Shown in pieces: positions 1 to 10,321 of a stretch of 64,000 nt of DNA. This DNA comes from Peribolospora baueri (taxonomy: Eukaryota > Basidiomycota > Peribolosporomycetes > Peribolosporales > Peribolosporaceae), in contig JAMDHS010000030.1 in assembly GCA_029717555.1 (NCBI GenBank), forward strand, positions 62,001 through 126,000. Reading direction: 5' to 3'. Under the pieces are notes generated by a model, which made no database searches, had not been told where the DNA came from, and was given only the letters and a program-made list of their open reading frames with translations. The position numbers were made by a program, and so were the translations under genes. How positions within the stretch are numbered: position 1 is the first letter of the stretch; every line of letters starts with the position of its first letter.

Positions 1-224
1 GCCCTGGCCAGACTCCGGACCCTCAACTCCATCTCACACACCCTCCTCTCCAGATCGCGCATCTCCCTCCTCAGCCACTCGTCCTCGGCGGTCAGCCGCC
101 TCTGCGCCTCGACCAGCGCGTCCAGTCGTTGTCGCTCGTCATCCGTCAGGGTGGACAGGGTTCGGGCAGAGAGGAAAGAGGTCGGCGAGGCGGGTTGGCG
201 AATGTAATAGACCGAGGTGGCCAT
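1..224 (-). CDS. Coiled-coil protein, N-terminal part (runs off the window)
   Basis: The frame opens with ATG at 224-222 (MATSVYYIRQPASPTSFLSA) and stays open to base 1, giving 74 residues, so the 3' end lies outside the window. From about residue 25 it is rich in charged residues and Leu with heptad-like spacing (ERQRLDALVEAQRRLTAEDE, then MRDLERRVCEMELRVRSLA), which indicates an alpha-helical coiled coil. Codons end mostly in C or G, as in the other genes here. No family was recognised from this fragment. Its promoter lies in the interval that also holds the 3' flank of the arrestin gene, on the same strand. Confidence 0.6.
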   Translation of the reverse strand, partial: MATSVYYIRQPASPTSFLSARTLSTLTDDERQRLDALVEAQRRLTAEDEWLRREMRDLERRVCEMELRVRSLAR

Positions 225-1509
225 CGTGAACGGCAGGGGTGGCGCCGTGGGGAGCCCAAGTGGCACGTAGATTGTAGCGGAAGACGGATTCGACGGCCGA
301 TGGAGGAAGGAGCGGAGAGTGATGCGAGGGAAGAGGCAAAGACAGAAGGAGAGACCAGAGGCGGGGTATTTTCAAATCGACGAAAAAAAACCGAGGAGTG
401 TGTGGTCCGGCACACGGCAATGACGGAGCCCCTCGGGAAGAAGACGGTGGCCGCAGGTATCCTTTCGCCGAAGCAAGTCCTGAAACCTGGTCGCCGTCCG
501 CGCTGGTACACAGAGAGAGGTTAAGCGTGCGTCGAGAAAAGCGTCGGCCTTGAGACAAAGAGAAGCTGATGATGGTATGGTCGTGGGGAGGCGGTCGACG
601 TCGCCGTCGTCCAAGAGAACCGGAAGGGGACGATACAGTGGTGCCAAGTAGGAGGGATATCCAAGAAGGAAACGTCGGGGTGTCCAGGAGGAAGAGCGAG
701 CGGAGAACAAGAGCGAGCGCGTGCGTTTTAGTGGAAGTGAGCGACTTGGCTTTGAAATTACATGCGGGTTCAGTCTGTCAGGAGGGAGAGAAGTAGTTAA
801 GGAAAAAGGAAAGGGATCAGGAAAGGCGGAGCGAGGCAAGCCGGCAATAGCAAGCGAGGATGGAGAATGAAGGAAGAACGGGGTAAGTGGCGAGGATGGA
901 GATGAGGAGACATGAGATTGGAGTGGAGATCGAGATCGAGATACAAAGACATCGACCGCAGCAGGCCCAGCCCAGGCCAAGTTCGCATGGCGATAGCAAC
1001 GACAGGGCGAAAGAAAGGCAGACAGGCGAGGTTCTTGAAGGATTAATGAAGCTGTCATCGGTGTGACTCCAGACTCTATTGATAGCTTTTGTGGATGGTC
1101 TAGGAGACGAATATCCCGAGCATGAGCAACTATGGTGAGTACAGGTAACTGCTGCAGGTGCCTATGGAGCGAGAGAGAAGACGAGAAGCTAAACGAGACG
1201 GCGAGTGAGGGATGGATGGTTGAAACGTCTAAGCCGGATCCGATGCTCAGGTCGAAAACGATGAATGGGAACTTATGGACGGAGCGCGCTGGGCCGGTGA
1301 AGCAGACATAGCGAGACGCGGGGAGAGCGGCGCCGAACGAGAATTACAATAGAAGGGAAGAAAAAAACGACAAAGAGAAAGCAAACCCGATTCCCGTGGA
1401 GAAGGCGAAAAGGTGCGCCTCAGCGACTGTACTTCGTCGCGAGCGCGCGAACCAAGGGCGTTCCGACCGACATTTTTTGGCGTCCGTGCATTGACATCCG
1501 ACCGTATCA
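225..1509. other. Intergenic: promoter of the coiled-coil gene and 3' flank of the arrestin gene
   Basis: This stretch separates two minus-strand genes. Several frames are open by chance, including a minus-strand one at 372-1058, but their products are Ser/Pro/Arg-rich with no domain, no sensible splice partners and no consistent codon bias. I see no RNA gene or repeat in it. Confidence 0.5.
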
Positions 1510-4500
1510 TCAACGAGTTCTCTCCTTTCCCTTTCCCTTCCCCTTGTTTGCGGTCCCGTCAACTCCTCCTCTGCCCCGAGCCGTGTCACCCGCGGCATCA
1601 TCCCCATGCGCATCATTACCATATGTGGGGTCGGCGGCAGCGGCAGCCGCGGAGGAGGCCGACGGGGACATAGGTGGAGCGGGAACGGGGGCGTAACTGA
1701 CCGAACGGATCGTCCTCGCGCTCTTCCCTGATGACAGCGGCGCTCGATGTGGATAGGGCGTGGTGGGAGACACCGGTTCGACACCGGCGCCGGCGGTGTT
1801 CGCCGAAACTGGTTCATGGTCTGTGGCGCGGGAGGGAGAAGAAGGACCGTTGGCAGTGGGGGAAGCGGGTGTGAAGTTGCCTCTAAGAGGACTCGATCGG
1901 AGTGGGAGCGGGCCCGAAGCCCCATTGACGGTCGCGCCTCCGATTCGACCGAGAGGAACGGAGAGCGTGGTGAAGTCGGCCGAAAGCCGCGCACGCTCCC
2001 GGTCTGGACCACCGCGATTGCTCTTCCGGTCCACGCGGCCTCCTCCTCCTCCGCCACCGCCGCCTCCTCCGCTGGGGACGGGACTCCGGCCGATCCTTGG
2101 GCCGACACCACCGTCACTGTCGGCGTCGCTGCCAACCGACGGCGACGAAGCGGAGCCAGGTGTGCTGACCGGCAGAATCCTACGGGAAGAGGAAGATCGC
2201 ATGGGCGGATGGACGCGCCCAGAGCCGCCTGGCCCTGTAACGTCGCCACCAACGGAACCGGCTCTATCATGACTTCGATCCCCTCCTTCCGGCTGTAACA
2301 GGTCGTCGTCTTCTTCCTCTTCTCCCAACGCCATAGGGTTCACCGCCGCGTCCAAGTCGTCTACCTCTACGAGGCCCTCTCTTCCCTGATCGTCTGCCAG
2401 CCTCTCTACTAGCGCCTCACCGTCCCGTATCCGAGCCGGGGGAGAAGGCGTGAAAGGACGTGCCCTGGCTTCCTCATCCTGGGACGAGTCGGAGGCGGCC
2501 TCTTCGCCCGACGAGGACCGACGGTTCCGGTGTACAGAGCCGTGCTCAGCTACGTCCGAGCCGCCGTGCTCGCTATTTTCGTCCTCGGCGCCTTTGATGC
2601 CGGACACCAGACGAGGACGGTACACCGGCAGGTCCTCGCCTTCGTCGGCCAGTCGCGTGCCGTCTTCGTTGAAGAGCTGCGTGTAAGCCGGAAGGGTGAG
2701 GAAAACGTTGTCGAACGATGGTCCAGTGGACAATGCCACGCCGGGAACGGTCAACGAGGTCGAGGGGGGGCTTTCTGCACCGTCCGCGTCGCCATCTCGC
2801 CTTCCCGTCCTACGCCGCCTCACGGCCAGTCTGGTCGGGTCGGCGGCAAATTCGTTGCCCAGGGAGGGAGAGAGGCCCCCTGAAGCAGATTGACGAAGAC
2901 CGGACGGAGGGGACTCGGAGAATCGAACGGGGACGACCATGGCAAGAATCTGTCGGATGGTGGGCTCGCCCTCTCGACCTAGGAGGTCGAACGAGAGCTT
3001 GACCTTGAGCCGGTGGCGGATGCGGAAGAAGGGGCTATCGTAGTCGGGCATGATGGCGAGCCGATCGGTGCCCGGCTGGGTTCGCTTGAGCGGCAGATTA
3101 ACGCTCATACGAACGCGCCCGCGGGAGAGATTGACACCCGTGCCATCCTCGCCGTGGAAGATGTAGCTCGCCCGAGGCTCGTCGTTGGGGTTCGATGCCG
3201 CGGCGATGAGCGTGGAGCTGACACGCGGGTCCGCGTTCGGCACTGCCGTCGTCTGTCCCGGTAGCGGCGATGTGGGCTGAGATTGCGGAGAGCTATTGCT
3301 GTGCGTTGAAGGCAATAAAGTGCGGAGGGCGCTGAACGGGGCTCGTCTCCTGGAGGTCGACGAAGACGGCTCCGACTGTTGCTGTGCCCCCTGCTGTTGC
3401 AGCGACTGTTCGGCGCCACTTGCGGCGACGGCGGCCTTGTCCTTATCCTTTTGTTTATGCTTCTGCTTGCTCTCCTTCTTCTTCTTGTTCCCCTGTTCTG
3501 GCTCTTCCTCCTCCTCGTCCGGCGGAGGGCCGATGACGGTCGTGCGCACGCGTTCGACGTGGTCAGTAGCCTGCGTGCCAAGGTTGACTATTCGGTCGCA
3601 AGCGCGAATCGCCTCGCGGTCGTACCCTCCCCTGCGCAGCGCCGATTGCTCGTCCGCCTGAGTGATAGACGGCGGCGTCGGCGGCAAGTTTGGCAGATCT
3701 CGCAGGTGCAGGGCTTCGGGAAGGATGGGAAAGTTGCTGTGATAAGCGGCGGAGCAGGCCGAGCTGGACGTCGAAGAGAGAACGCGGCACATGAGAACAA
3801 CGGTGTCGTCAGCGATCACACTCTCCCGCACAAGAAACGAGTGAAAGTCATTAGCAGGGGGCCGGGCGCTCACGAATGCTTCTCCGTCTGAGTGAGCAAG
3901 AGCTCCATATCTCTCAACCTCAGCCGAGGCATGGCCGGCTGCCTGATCTTCCTATTCTGATCCGGCTGCTTTCCTTCCTCGATCGTGATTCCGAACGCGA
4001 GGTGCTCGGCCGTCTCCACGGCCACATGAGCGGGCAAGGAGATGGAGATGTTGAGCAGCACCGCGCTGGGCGGTACGGGCGCGAGCTTGGATTTTGGTGG
4101 GGGGACGTGGGCAAAGCGGAGAAGGGGACGGTGGAGAAAGTGACGCGTCGGCAGGATCCGGCGACGGTTCCGAGCTGACATCCGACCACGACGGTTGACG
4201 GCTGGCTGCGACGTCGTCAGAGCGACCGCCTTGGGATCCCGAGGCGCCTCCTCCGGCCTCGGGCCGTCGCCGAGAGAGTCCGCCGCGGTCGGTCGTCCGC
4301 TGGCCAGTTGCGCTTCCTCCTCATCGTCCGAACCTTCGGACGACGTCCGATCACGATCTGCGCTCCCCACTTCGTCCGGCCGAGCAAGGCGAGACAACGG
4401 GACAGGGACGACCTCCCTCGACCTCTTCACGATGATCTCCACTCGATCGGTCACCACATCCGGCCCGTCCTTTTGCTTGCCCTTGCGTTTCCCTCCAGGG

Positions 4501-6797
4501 CTCTTAAGCGACGGCGATTCTCCGCCCTCGCCGCCGGCAGAGTGATCAGGAACTTCCCTCGATTCCCTCATCCGTCGCGAAGAAGACGCGGTCGGCGAAG
4601 GCGGCAGACCAAAGTCGTCGAGCCAGAACGCCGCCGTTCGTTGAAGAGGTGAGCCCGGCCGGTCGGCACCGCTGGTGCCGGCTTCGAAAGCCCTGCTCTT
4701 CTCCTTGAGCTTGGCGGCGCTGCGGGCGAGCCACGTCTTGTGCTCCTTCCGACCGCTCGCTTTAGCGTGTGCGGCCGCCGTCCCGGGTCCGGTGGCCACA
4801 CTGACGGTCGAGATGGTGGGGCCCCGGCCGGATGCCGACCTTCGGCTACGCTGAGAGCCATGAAATTGTTCAAAGGGCGCAGGGGACGGCGGAGGATTGC
4901 GCTGTCCATCGTACGATGTCTCTGTTCTTGCCTGGCGACCCGAGATGGACGGAGAGCCACGGTGGTGGACGCCGTGGTGGTCCATCATACTAGGCACGGC
5001 CTCGGCGGAGCGAGTGCGGACCAGTCCGCCCACAGGCGGCGTCAGCCTATCCGAACTTTGGCGGGCAATGTCAAAGCTCGAGGAAGGCCCCGCACTCGCA
5101 GAAGCGGGGATGCCGAGTGTCTGGCTATCGACGACCAACCATTCGTCCGGCTCGTCGCTTGACCTTGGCTCTCCGCGCACGGGATGGTGCTCAACTTTGG
5201 CAATGGCTTCAAGCGTGTAGAAGACGCCTCCGAAACGTGTGGTCACGCTCGGAGGCAACCAGCCGGGTAGAGAGAGGTCGAACATGATCTGCAGCCAACC
5301 AGCGGCAACGCAAGGTCAGCATGAACACATAAGGGAAGAAGGAGATGTATACACGCGATATCGTCCGCGATGTGGTCACGATCAGCGACAGTCAAAGACT
5401 AAACGGGCTCCCGCGCGCCAAAGAGATCATCGGGCGGCGCTCACGCTCACCTCATACTTTGTCTTCCACTTTCTCGCCCTCCCGAACCCAACGCCAATCT
5501 CTCCGTCGCTCGAGATGCTCGTCAGGTCGGCCAAAAGCTCCTTCTCAGCCGATGCGCCGTCGACCCCGGATGTAGGCTCTGGGAGGCTGCTACCGCCGTT
5601 GGGCAAAAGTTCCTGCTGGACGCGACAGAGACGGAGGGCTCCGAACCTGCCGGAGTGGTCGACATAGTGGGCGTACCCGGTGAAGATAACTAAGAGGGAG
5701 GAGATGTGAATGCTCTTCGCTGGCTCGGCCCGTCGCGTAGGCGAGGCCAACCTCGGGGAGGCTTGCAGCGGTGGCGGCCGACGTACGAGTTTACCATGCT
5801 CGTTGACAGTTGGACCGTGGCCGTGACCGAAGCGGAATGGGAAGGAAGAAGAAGTGGAGTGGCGAGGGTAAGAGGAGGAGTAATTCCCCTGGGCAGGCCG
5901 TTGTCCGGCGACGTCATCGCCCACCGCCTCGAGGTCCTCGTTCCCGGCGCCTGAGGCAGAGAAGGTTCCGGAGGGTGAGATTGGAATGGAATGTGACCTG
6001 GAGTGAGCGTTGGAGGCGATACCGGCCAAATGCGGAGGCCGCTGCGTTGGCGGGCGAGGGAAGGAGGGAGAAGACGTCGGATCGCCGCCGAGTTGGTCGA
6101 TTGCGCGAGTAAGCGAAGCGTTAGGTGGGGAGGAGGGGCGGTGGTGGGGTTGAAATGGGCGGGAGGAAGACAGGGGGAAAGGGTTGCAGGTGGGCACGGA
6201 GAGCACAACGAGACCAGATAGCGAATAGTTGGCGCTGCAGCGATGTGCGCGTCGAGACGCAGACGGGTCGTCTGGCCGCAAGGTCAGCGTATATGCGCTC
6301 GCGGGGGCATCGACGATGACGGAACATTTAAGGCGGGCGACTCACCTGGTGTACGACGAACCAAACATGTGAACCGAGTCGCTCAACGGCACGACCTTGA
6401 GCTCCACGCTTTCCTCCTTCTCCTTCTTGCCCTTTCCCTTGGCATCCTCCCTGGCGCGCTCCTTGCCCTTGTCTTTCGCGCTGGCGCCGAACTCTTCGTC
6501 TCCGCGAGCTTGTTCGCCATCGTCTCCGATCGCGAGGCCTAGGCCGCCTGGGGAGGAGCCTGAGCCGTTGGGATGGATGGATAGGGAGGGGGAGGAGTGA
6601 TGGTGATGAGACGCCGAGCGCGGATGGAAAAAGCCATGAGGGCCAACGGATGGAGAAGGTGCCGAAGAACCACCGGAGCCGTTCTGGTGGTGATGTTGTT
6701 GTTGGGCCCGACGACGGAGGGACTCGCGAACAAGGCGTTCCTGTTCGAGGCGATTCCACTCGAACTGGTCAGCCAGAGCAGGCGGCTCGGCCGTCAT
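1510..6797 (-). CDS. Large arrestin-fold (alpha-arrestin-like) protein
   Basis: Four exons were read by hand: 6346-6797, 5451-6234, 3874-5288 and 1510-3820, which join in frame to 1653 residues. All donors are GTGAGT or GTGAGC. The N-terminus is His/Ser/Gly- and Lys/Glu-rich and disordered. An arrestin-N-like beta stretch (SIHISSLLVIFTGYAHYVDH) starts near residue 320. It is followed by FDLSLPGWLPPSVTTRFGGV, the ligand-shell motif typical of fungal arrestins, and by YTLEAIAKVEHH. A C-terminal arrestin-like stretch appears in the last exon (NLPLKRTQPGTDRL, then FFRIRHRLKVKLSFDLLGRE). Long Ser/Gly/Asp-rich linkers make it larger than most family members. Alpha-arrestins usually adapt Rsp5-type ubiquitin ligases to membrane transporters; I did not find a clear PPxY cluster, so an adaptor role is inferred. 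Confidence 0.8.
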
Positions 6798-8280
6798 GGC
6801 TCGAGGTTGGGTGGTTCGCTCGCTCGCTTGTGTGCCCCGTGATTGTGCTTGGTGAACGAGGGGATGGATGGCTAGGTGGTTGGGCGGTCGCTAGTGGTGT
6901 GGAGAGTGGAGGGAAAGAGGCGGTGCTGCTCGCTATTCGTTGTATGGGTCAGGCGCGAGAAAATAGGAGCTGGAAAGCGGCGGCGTGGAGAGATGATGGC
7001 GCGATGCGATCGGACAGGGCCTACCAACTGGCCGCGACTGGCGTCGTCGGAGGGTTGAGGCTGGCTAGAGAGGGACGAGAAGGCGATGTCGTGAGAGCAG
7101 AGCGGCGAGGTGTTGGTGGAAGAGGTAGAGAAGCGGGTCGATAGGCGCACTGACGGCTCGTTACCGTTGCCCGGCGGTGGCGACTGGCGGAATTTGTGTT
7201 TTTGGTTGGTTGGCGTTGTGGACGACGCCGCTGACGTGAAGGTGTCGGGACAAAGGACGATGGCGAGGGTGTGTATGTGCTGTGGTGGTGGGGCGTGGAC
7301 TGATCGGCGGGTGCGGCCGCATATATCTGGCGGGCTAGGCGAACGGGCGTCGAGGCGTCCGCCGCTTGCTTGCTTGCTTGCCCGCCTGCTTGCTTCCTTC
7401 GTTCTTCCTTTGTTTTCCTTTGTCGGTCGTCGTCGACGGCGAGGCGGCGAGACGGACGATCGGGGTGGAATGAGGTGAGACAAAGCGAAACACGCGAGGC
7501 GAGGCGGCCCGAGTCGTAGTCGTCGTCGTCGTCGTCGTCGTCGTCGCCCCGTCCAACTGCCTACTGTAGCCTGGCTTGGCTCGAATGGGGCCGACGTACG
7601 TACGTGGCCGACGGAGGGGCAGTCAATAATGGAGACGAATTAGTGACGTGCAGGTGGAATTGATAATAATGGATGTAACCTCGACTCGACCACCACACAC
7701 CACGTCCACACCGATTGCGTCGTCCAATCAGCCGGCACACGCCGAATTCAATTTGAAGCCGCCGTGCCGCAGTAATTTCTGGCGCAGCGCAGTTCGCCCC
7801 GTCCATCCGACGCGACGACTCGCGACACGCCAGCCAGACAACCAAGACGGATGCGTCAGGAGAGGAGGGACCGGACCGAATGCGACCCGAGTCGAGTCTC
7901 GCACAGCACAAATAACCAAAGACGCGCTGCGTTGTCCGCCACGCAGGGATGGAAAAGGGCGGATATGAATTGTTCGGGATATGGAAGTAAAAATAAACAA
8001 AAGACATGCGCAGACAGACTAGACGACCAGTCACTACCAAGGGGCGCGTGGAGAATAGAAAGGAAAAAGACAGGCAAGACAGACAGACAGTTCCCTTCGC
8101 TCCTCCTTCCTTAACTTTAGGCAAACGCGCCACGATGATGACAAGAAAAGCCTCGATTACAGGAGATGGGTCCAAGCGGGCGAGGCCGACACCGGGGCCG
8201 ACGGCCGGCCGAAAGGGTTCGAACGCAGAGAAGGACGAAAACAAACCCGCCTGCGGGGGAACCTCAACCGAGGCGAGCGG
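6798..8280. other. Intergenic: arrestin gene promoter and RhoGDI 3' flank
   Basis: No gene is supported here. It contains a GTC/GAC microsatellite near 7515-7545, GCTT repeats at about 7363-7395 and a CGTACGTACGTAC stretch near 7592. The open frames on both strands are Arg/Ser/Thr-rich low-complexity shadows. Confidence 0.5.
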
Positions 8281-9890
8281 TCACCACTCCTTGCTGATCT
8301 GTAAGGGATACCGTGGAGCGTTCGCAGCGTTAGACATCCAGTCAAACGACATGCCACGGCGCCCTGTTCAGCCGGCGGCATGGGAACGATATGCTTACCT
8401 TGAAAGACCAGGTCCAGTCGGCGTAGATGTCTGCGGAAGGGAAAGGTAGCGGGCAAAGGTAAACACATCAGACATGGCAGCCTCGTACCCGGCCATCATT
8501 CAATTCGATTTACTCACGTCCATCATCGTCGACGACCCGGCTGCGGGCGACGTTGGTGCCAGAGCGAGCGAGAATGCCGGAAGGCGCCTCGCTGGAGGCA
8601 AAGTGCTTGGTGTATGGGTTGGGAGACGGGCCGTAAGAGCCGATCTGATAATCGTTCGCGTTGATCGACACGAAAAGACAGGGATCGTCAACCATGGCTT
8701 CCTCCCCGTCCGTTGTCAAACAGCAGTCCCTGTCGAAGCGATCGACCGGCGCAGCAAATGCTCGAGCTGTCGATCGGACTCACCATCTCCTCCATTCGGT
8801 CGACTGCTCGCCGGCAAGACCATCGACAGGGACGACGGAATGGCAAAGATCAGAGATGGCCCAGGCAGCACATGTGTCGATGAGCGCCAAAATGGACCAG
8901 CAGAAGGGGCTTACCGGTGACACCAGTGCTGTGCGGGGGAGAGAAAGAGCAGGAAACATTTTAGCATACCGCACAGACGGGGGGAGAAGAGATCATCTCG
9001 CTTGGCGGGACAAGGCGACACGGCTGCTCACCGCTTGACGACCTGGATGTACTTCAAGCCGGAGATGACGTCCGCGCCGACCCTGTGTGCACATGAGGAA
9101 GTGAAATACGTGAGCTGTCCTCTCCTCAGACAGAGAGAGCGAGATGGAGATATCTTCCACACCCCGCGCAACGCCGCACCACATCCTCTCCCGTATGTGC
9201 ACACCGACGAAGAGGAAGAACAGACGAGTCTCACTTGAAGTTAATAGCAACGTTGTACTCCACGCCCTCCTTGATGTTTACGGGGTTCTTCTTGAGCGAC
9301 TCGAGGTGCGCCGGGCCCTTGCTGAGGTCGATGGTGACACGACCGTTCGGAGCGGAGGCAGACTCAAGGGAGAGGCTAAGGAGAGTAAGCTGGCATAAAA
9401 AGGGGCGCGAGGAAGGTGAGTCTCAAGGGTGATGTTTACGGCCCCTCCGAAAGAGCCCGTCCCGTCCAGTCACGACTTGCCAAATGACTCGCCGAGGCAT
9501 GTCGTGCCGTGATCATTAGAGGCGCATAGATCACCACCTATCGCACTACCTACGACGGCACACACGTATCCACGCTGTACCGTGCACACACACAAGCTTC
9601 GCACGCTCACCTTGGGCGCATTAGGGTCGATGTTGGTAGATGCGCCGATGCCCAAGCTGGCCTTCCACCGCGCGAGAGACTCGTCTTCGGCATCAAGCTT
9701 GGCGTACTCGTCGACGCTGGTGTCAAACCGCACAACGGTCTCAGACGACCCCATACCCAAAGAAAAGCAAAAGTTCATGGAAAATGGAAAAGGGACGCTC
9801 TCACCTCTTCTTCTCGCCGATCCTGTAGCCCGGCGTCTGCGACGCAGCAAGCTCCGACTCGTCGACGGTGGCTTCCTTTCCGTGGGACAT
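8281..9890 (-). CDS. RDI1: Rho GDP-dissociation inhibitor (RhoGDI)
   Basis: Nine exons: 9805-9890, 9611-9716, 9235-9389, 9032-9082, 8915-8928, 8784-8803, 8518-8644, 8399-8430 and 8281-8298, giving 202 residues, the usual family size. Every junction closes in frame. Recognisable blocks are TPGYRIGEKKSVDEYAKLDA, DESLARWKASLGIG, VEYNVAINFKVGADVISGLK, YIQVVKRTGVTVDRMEEMIG, SYGPSPNPYTKHF, EAPSGILARSG and the terminal DDDGHIYADWTWSFKISKEW, which covers the immunoglobulin-like prenyl-binding fold and its C-terminal strands. RhoGDI extracts geranylgeranylated Rho/Cdc42 GTPases from membranes and holds them in the cytosol. Exons 5 and 6 are only 14 and 20 nt long. The gene is divergent from the TBC-domain gene across 431 bp. 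Confidence 0.96.
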
Positions 9891-10321
9891 GACGGGCTGG
9901 GAGAGAGCGATGCGGGCGAGAGAACAAGGCGCGACGGAGGATTGAAGGGGCTACGAGAGAAGGGCAACAGTGACGGAGGGAAGGCGGCTAATTGCTCGCC
10001 GTGGACGACCCTGGTATGCCGCAGCGCGATAGGGCGAGGCAGAGTCATTTTGGCGCCTCTTCGATGCATCTCCGCTTTTCTCCGACGTTTATCCCTGGTT
10101 TGGATGCAAGCGTCTGGGCGGAAAAGAGCGGCCGGAAGCGGGGAAAAGGCGAATCGCTCCCGATCACTTGGTCCTTACATGGAGGAACAAGTGCAGGATG
10201 GAAAGAGAGGCCAGCAGGCGGGTGAGGTCGTTCAGAGACGCGTCTCGATATCCCACCCTTCCCCTTCCAGCGCACTACGCCCCCCCTTGCTCTCTCTCCC
10301 GGCGGCTCCCCGTCGGCCAGC
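9891..10321. promoter_or_regulatory. Shared divergent promoter, RDI1 / TBC gene
   Basis: These 431 bp separate the start codons of RDI1 (minus) and the TBC gene (plus), so they must hold both promoters and both 5' UTRs. I see no clear TATA box. Both products act on small GTPases, which makes the shared promoter mildly suggestive of co-expression. Confidence 0.55.

Noticed and set aside
1775-1786. GGTTCGACACC, a B-box-like tRNA element
   Set aside because: It is within arrestin coding sequence, with no A box, acceptor pairing or T-run terminator around it.
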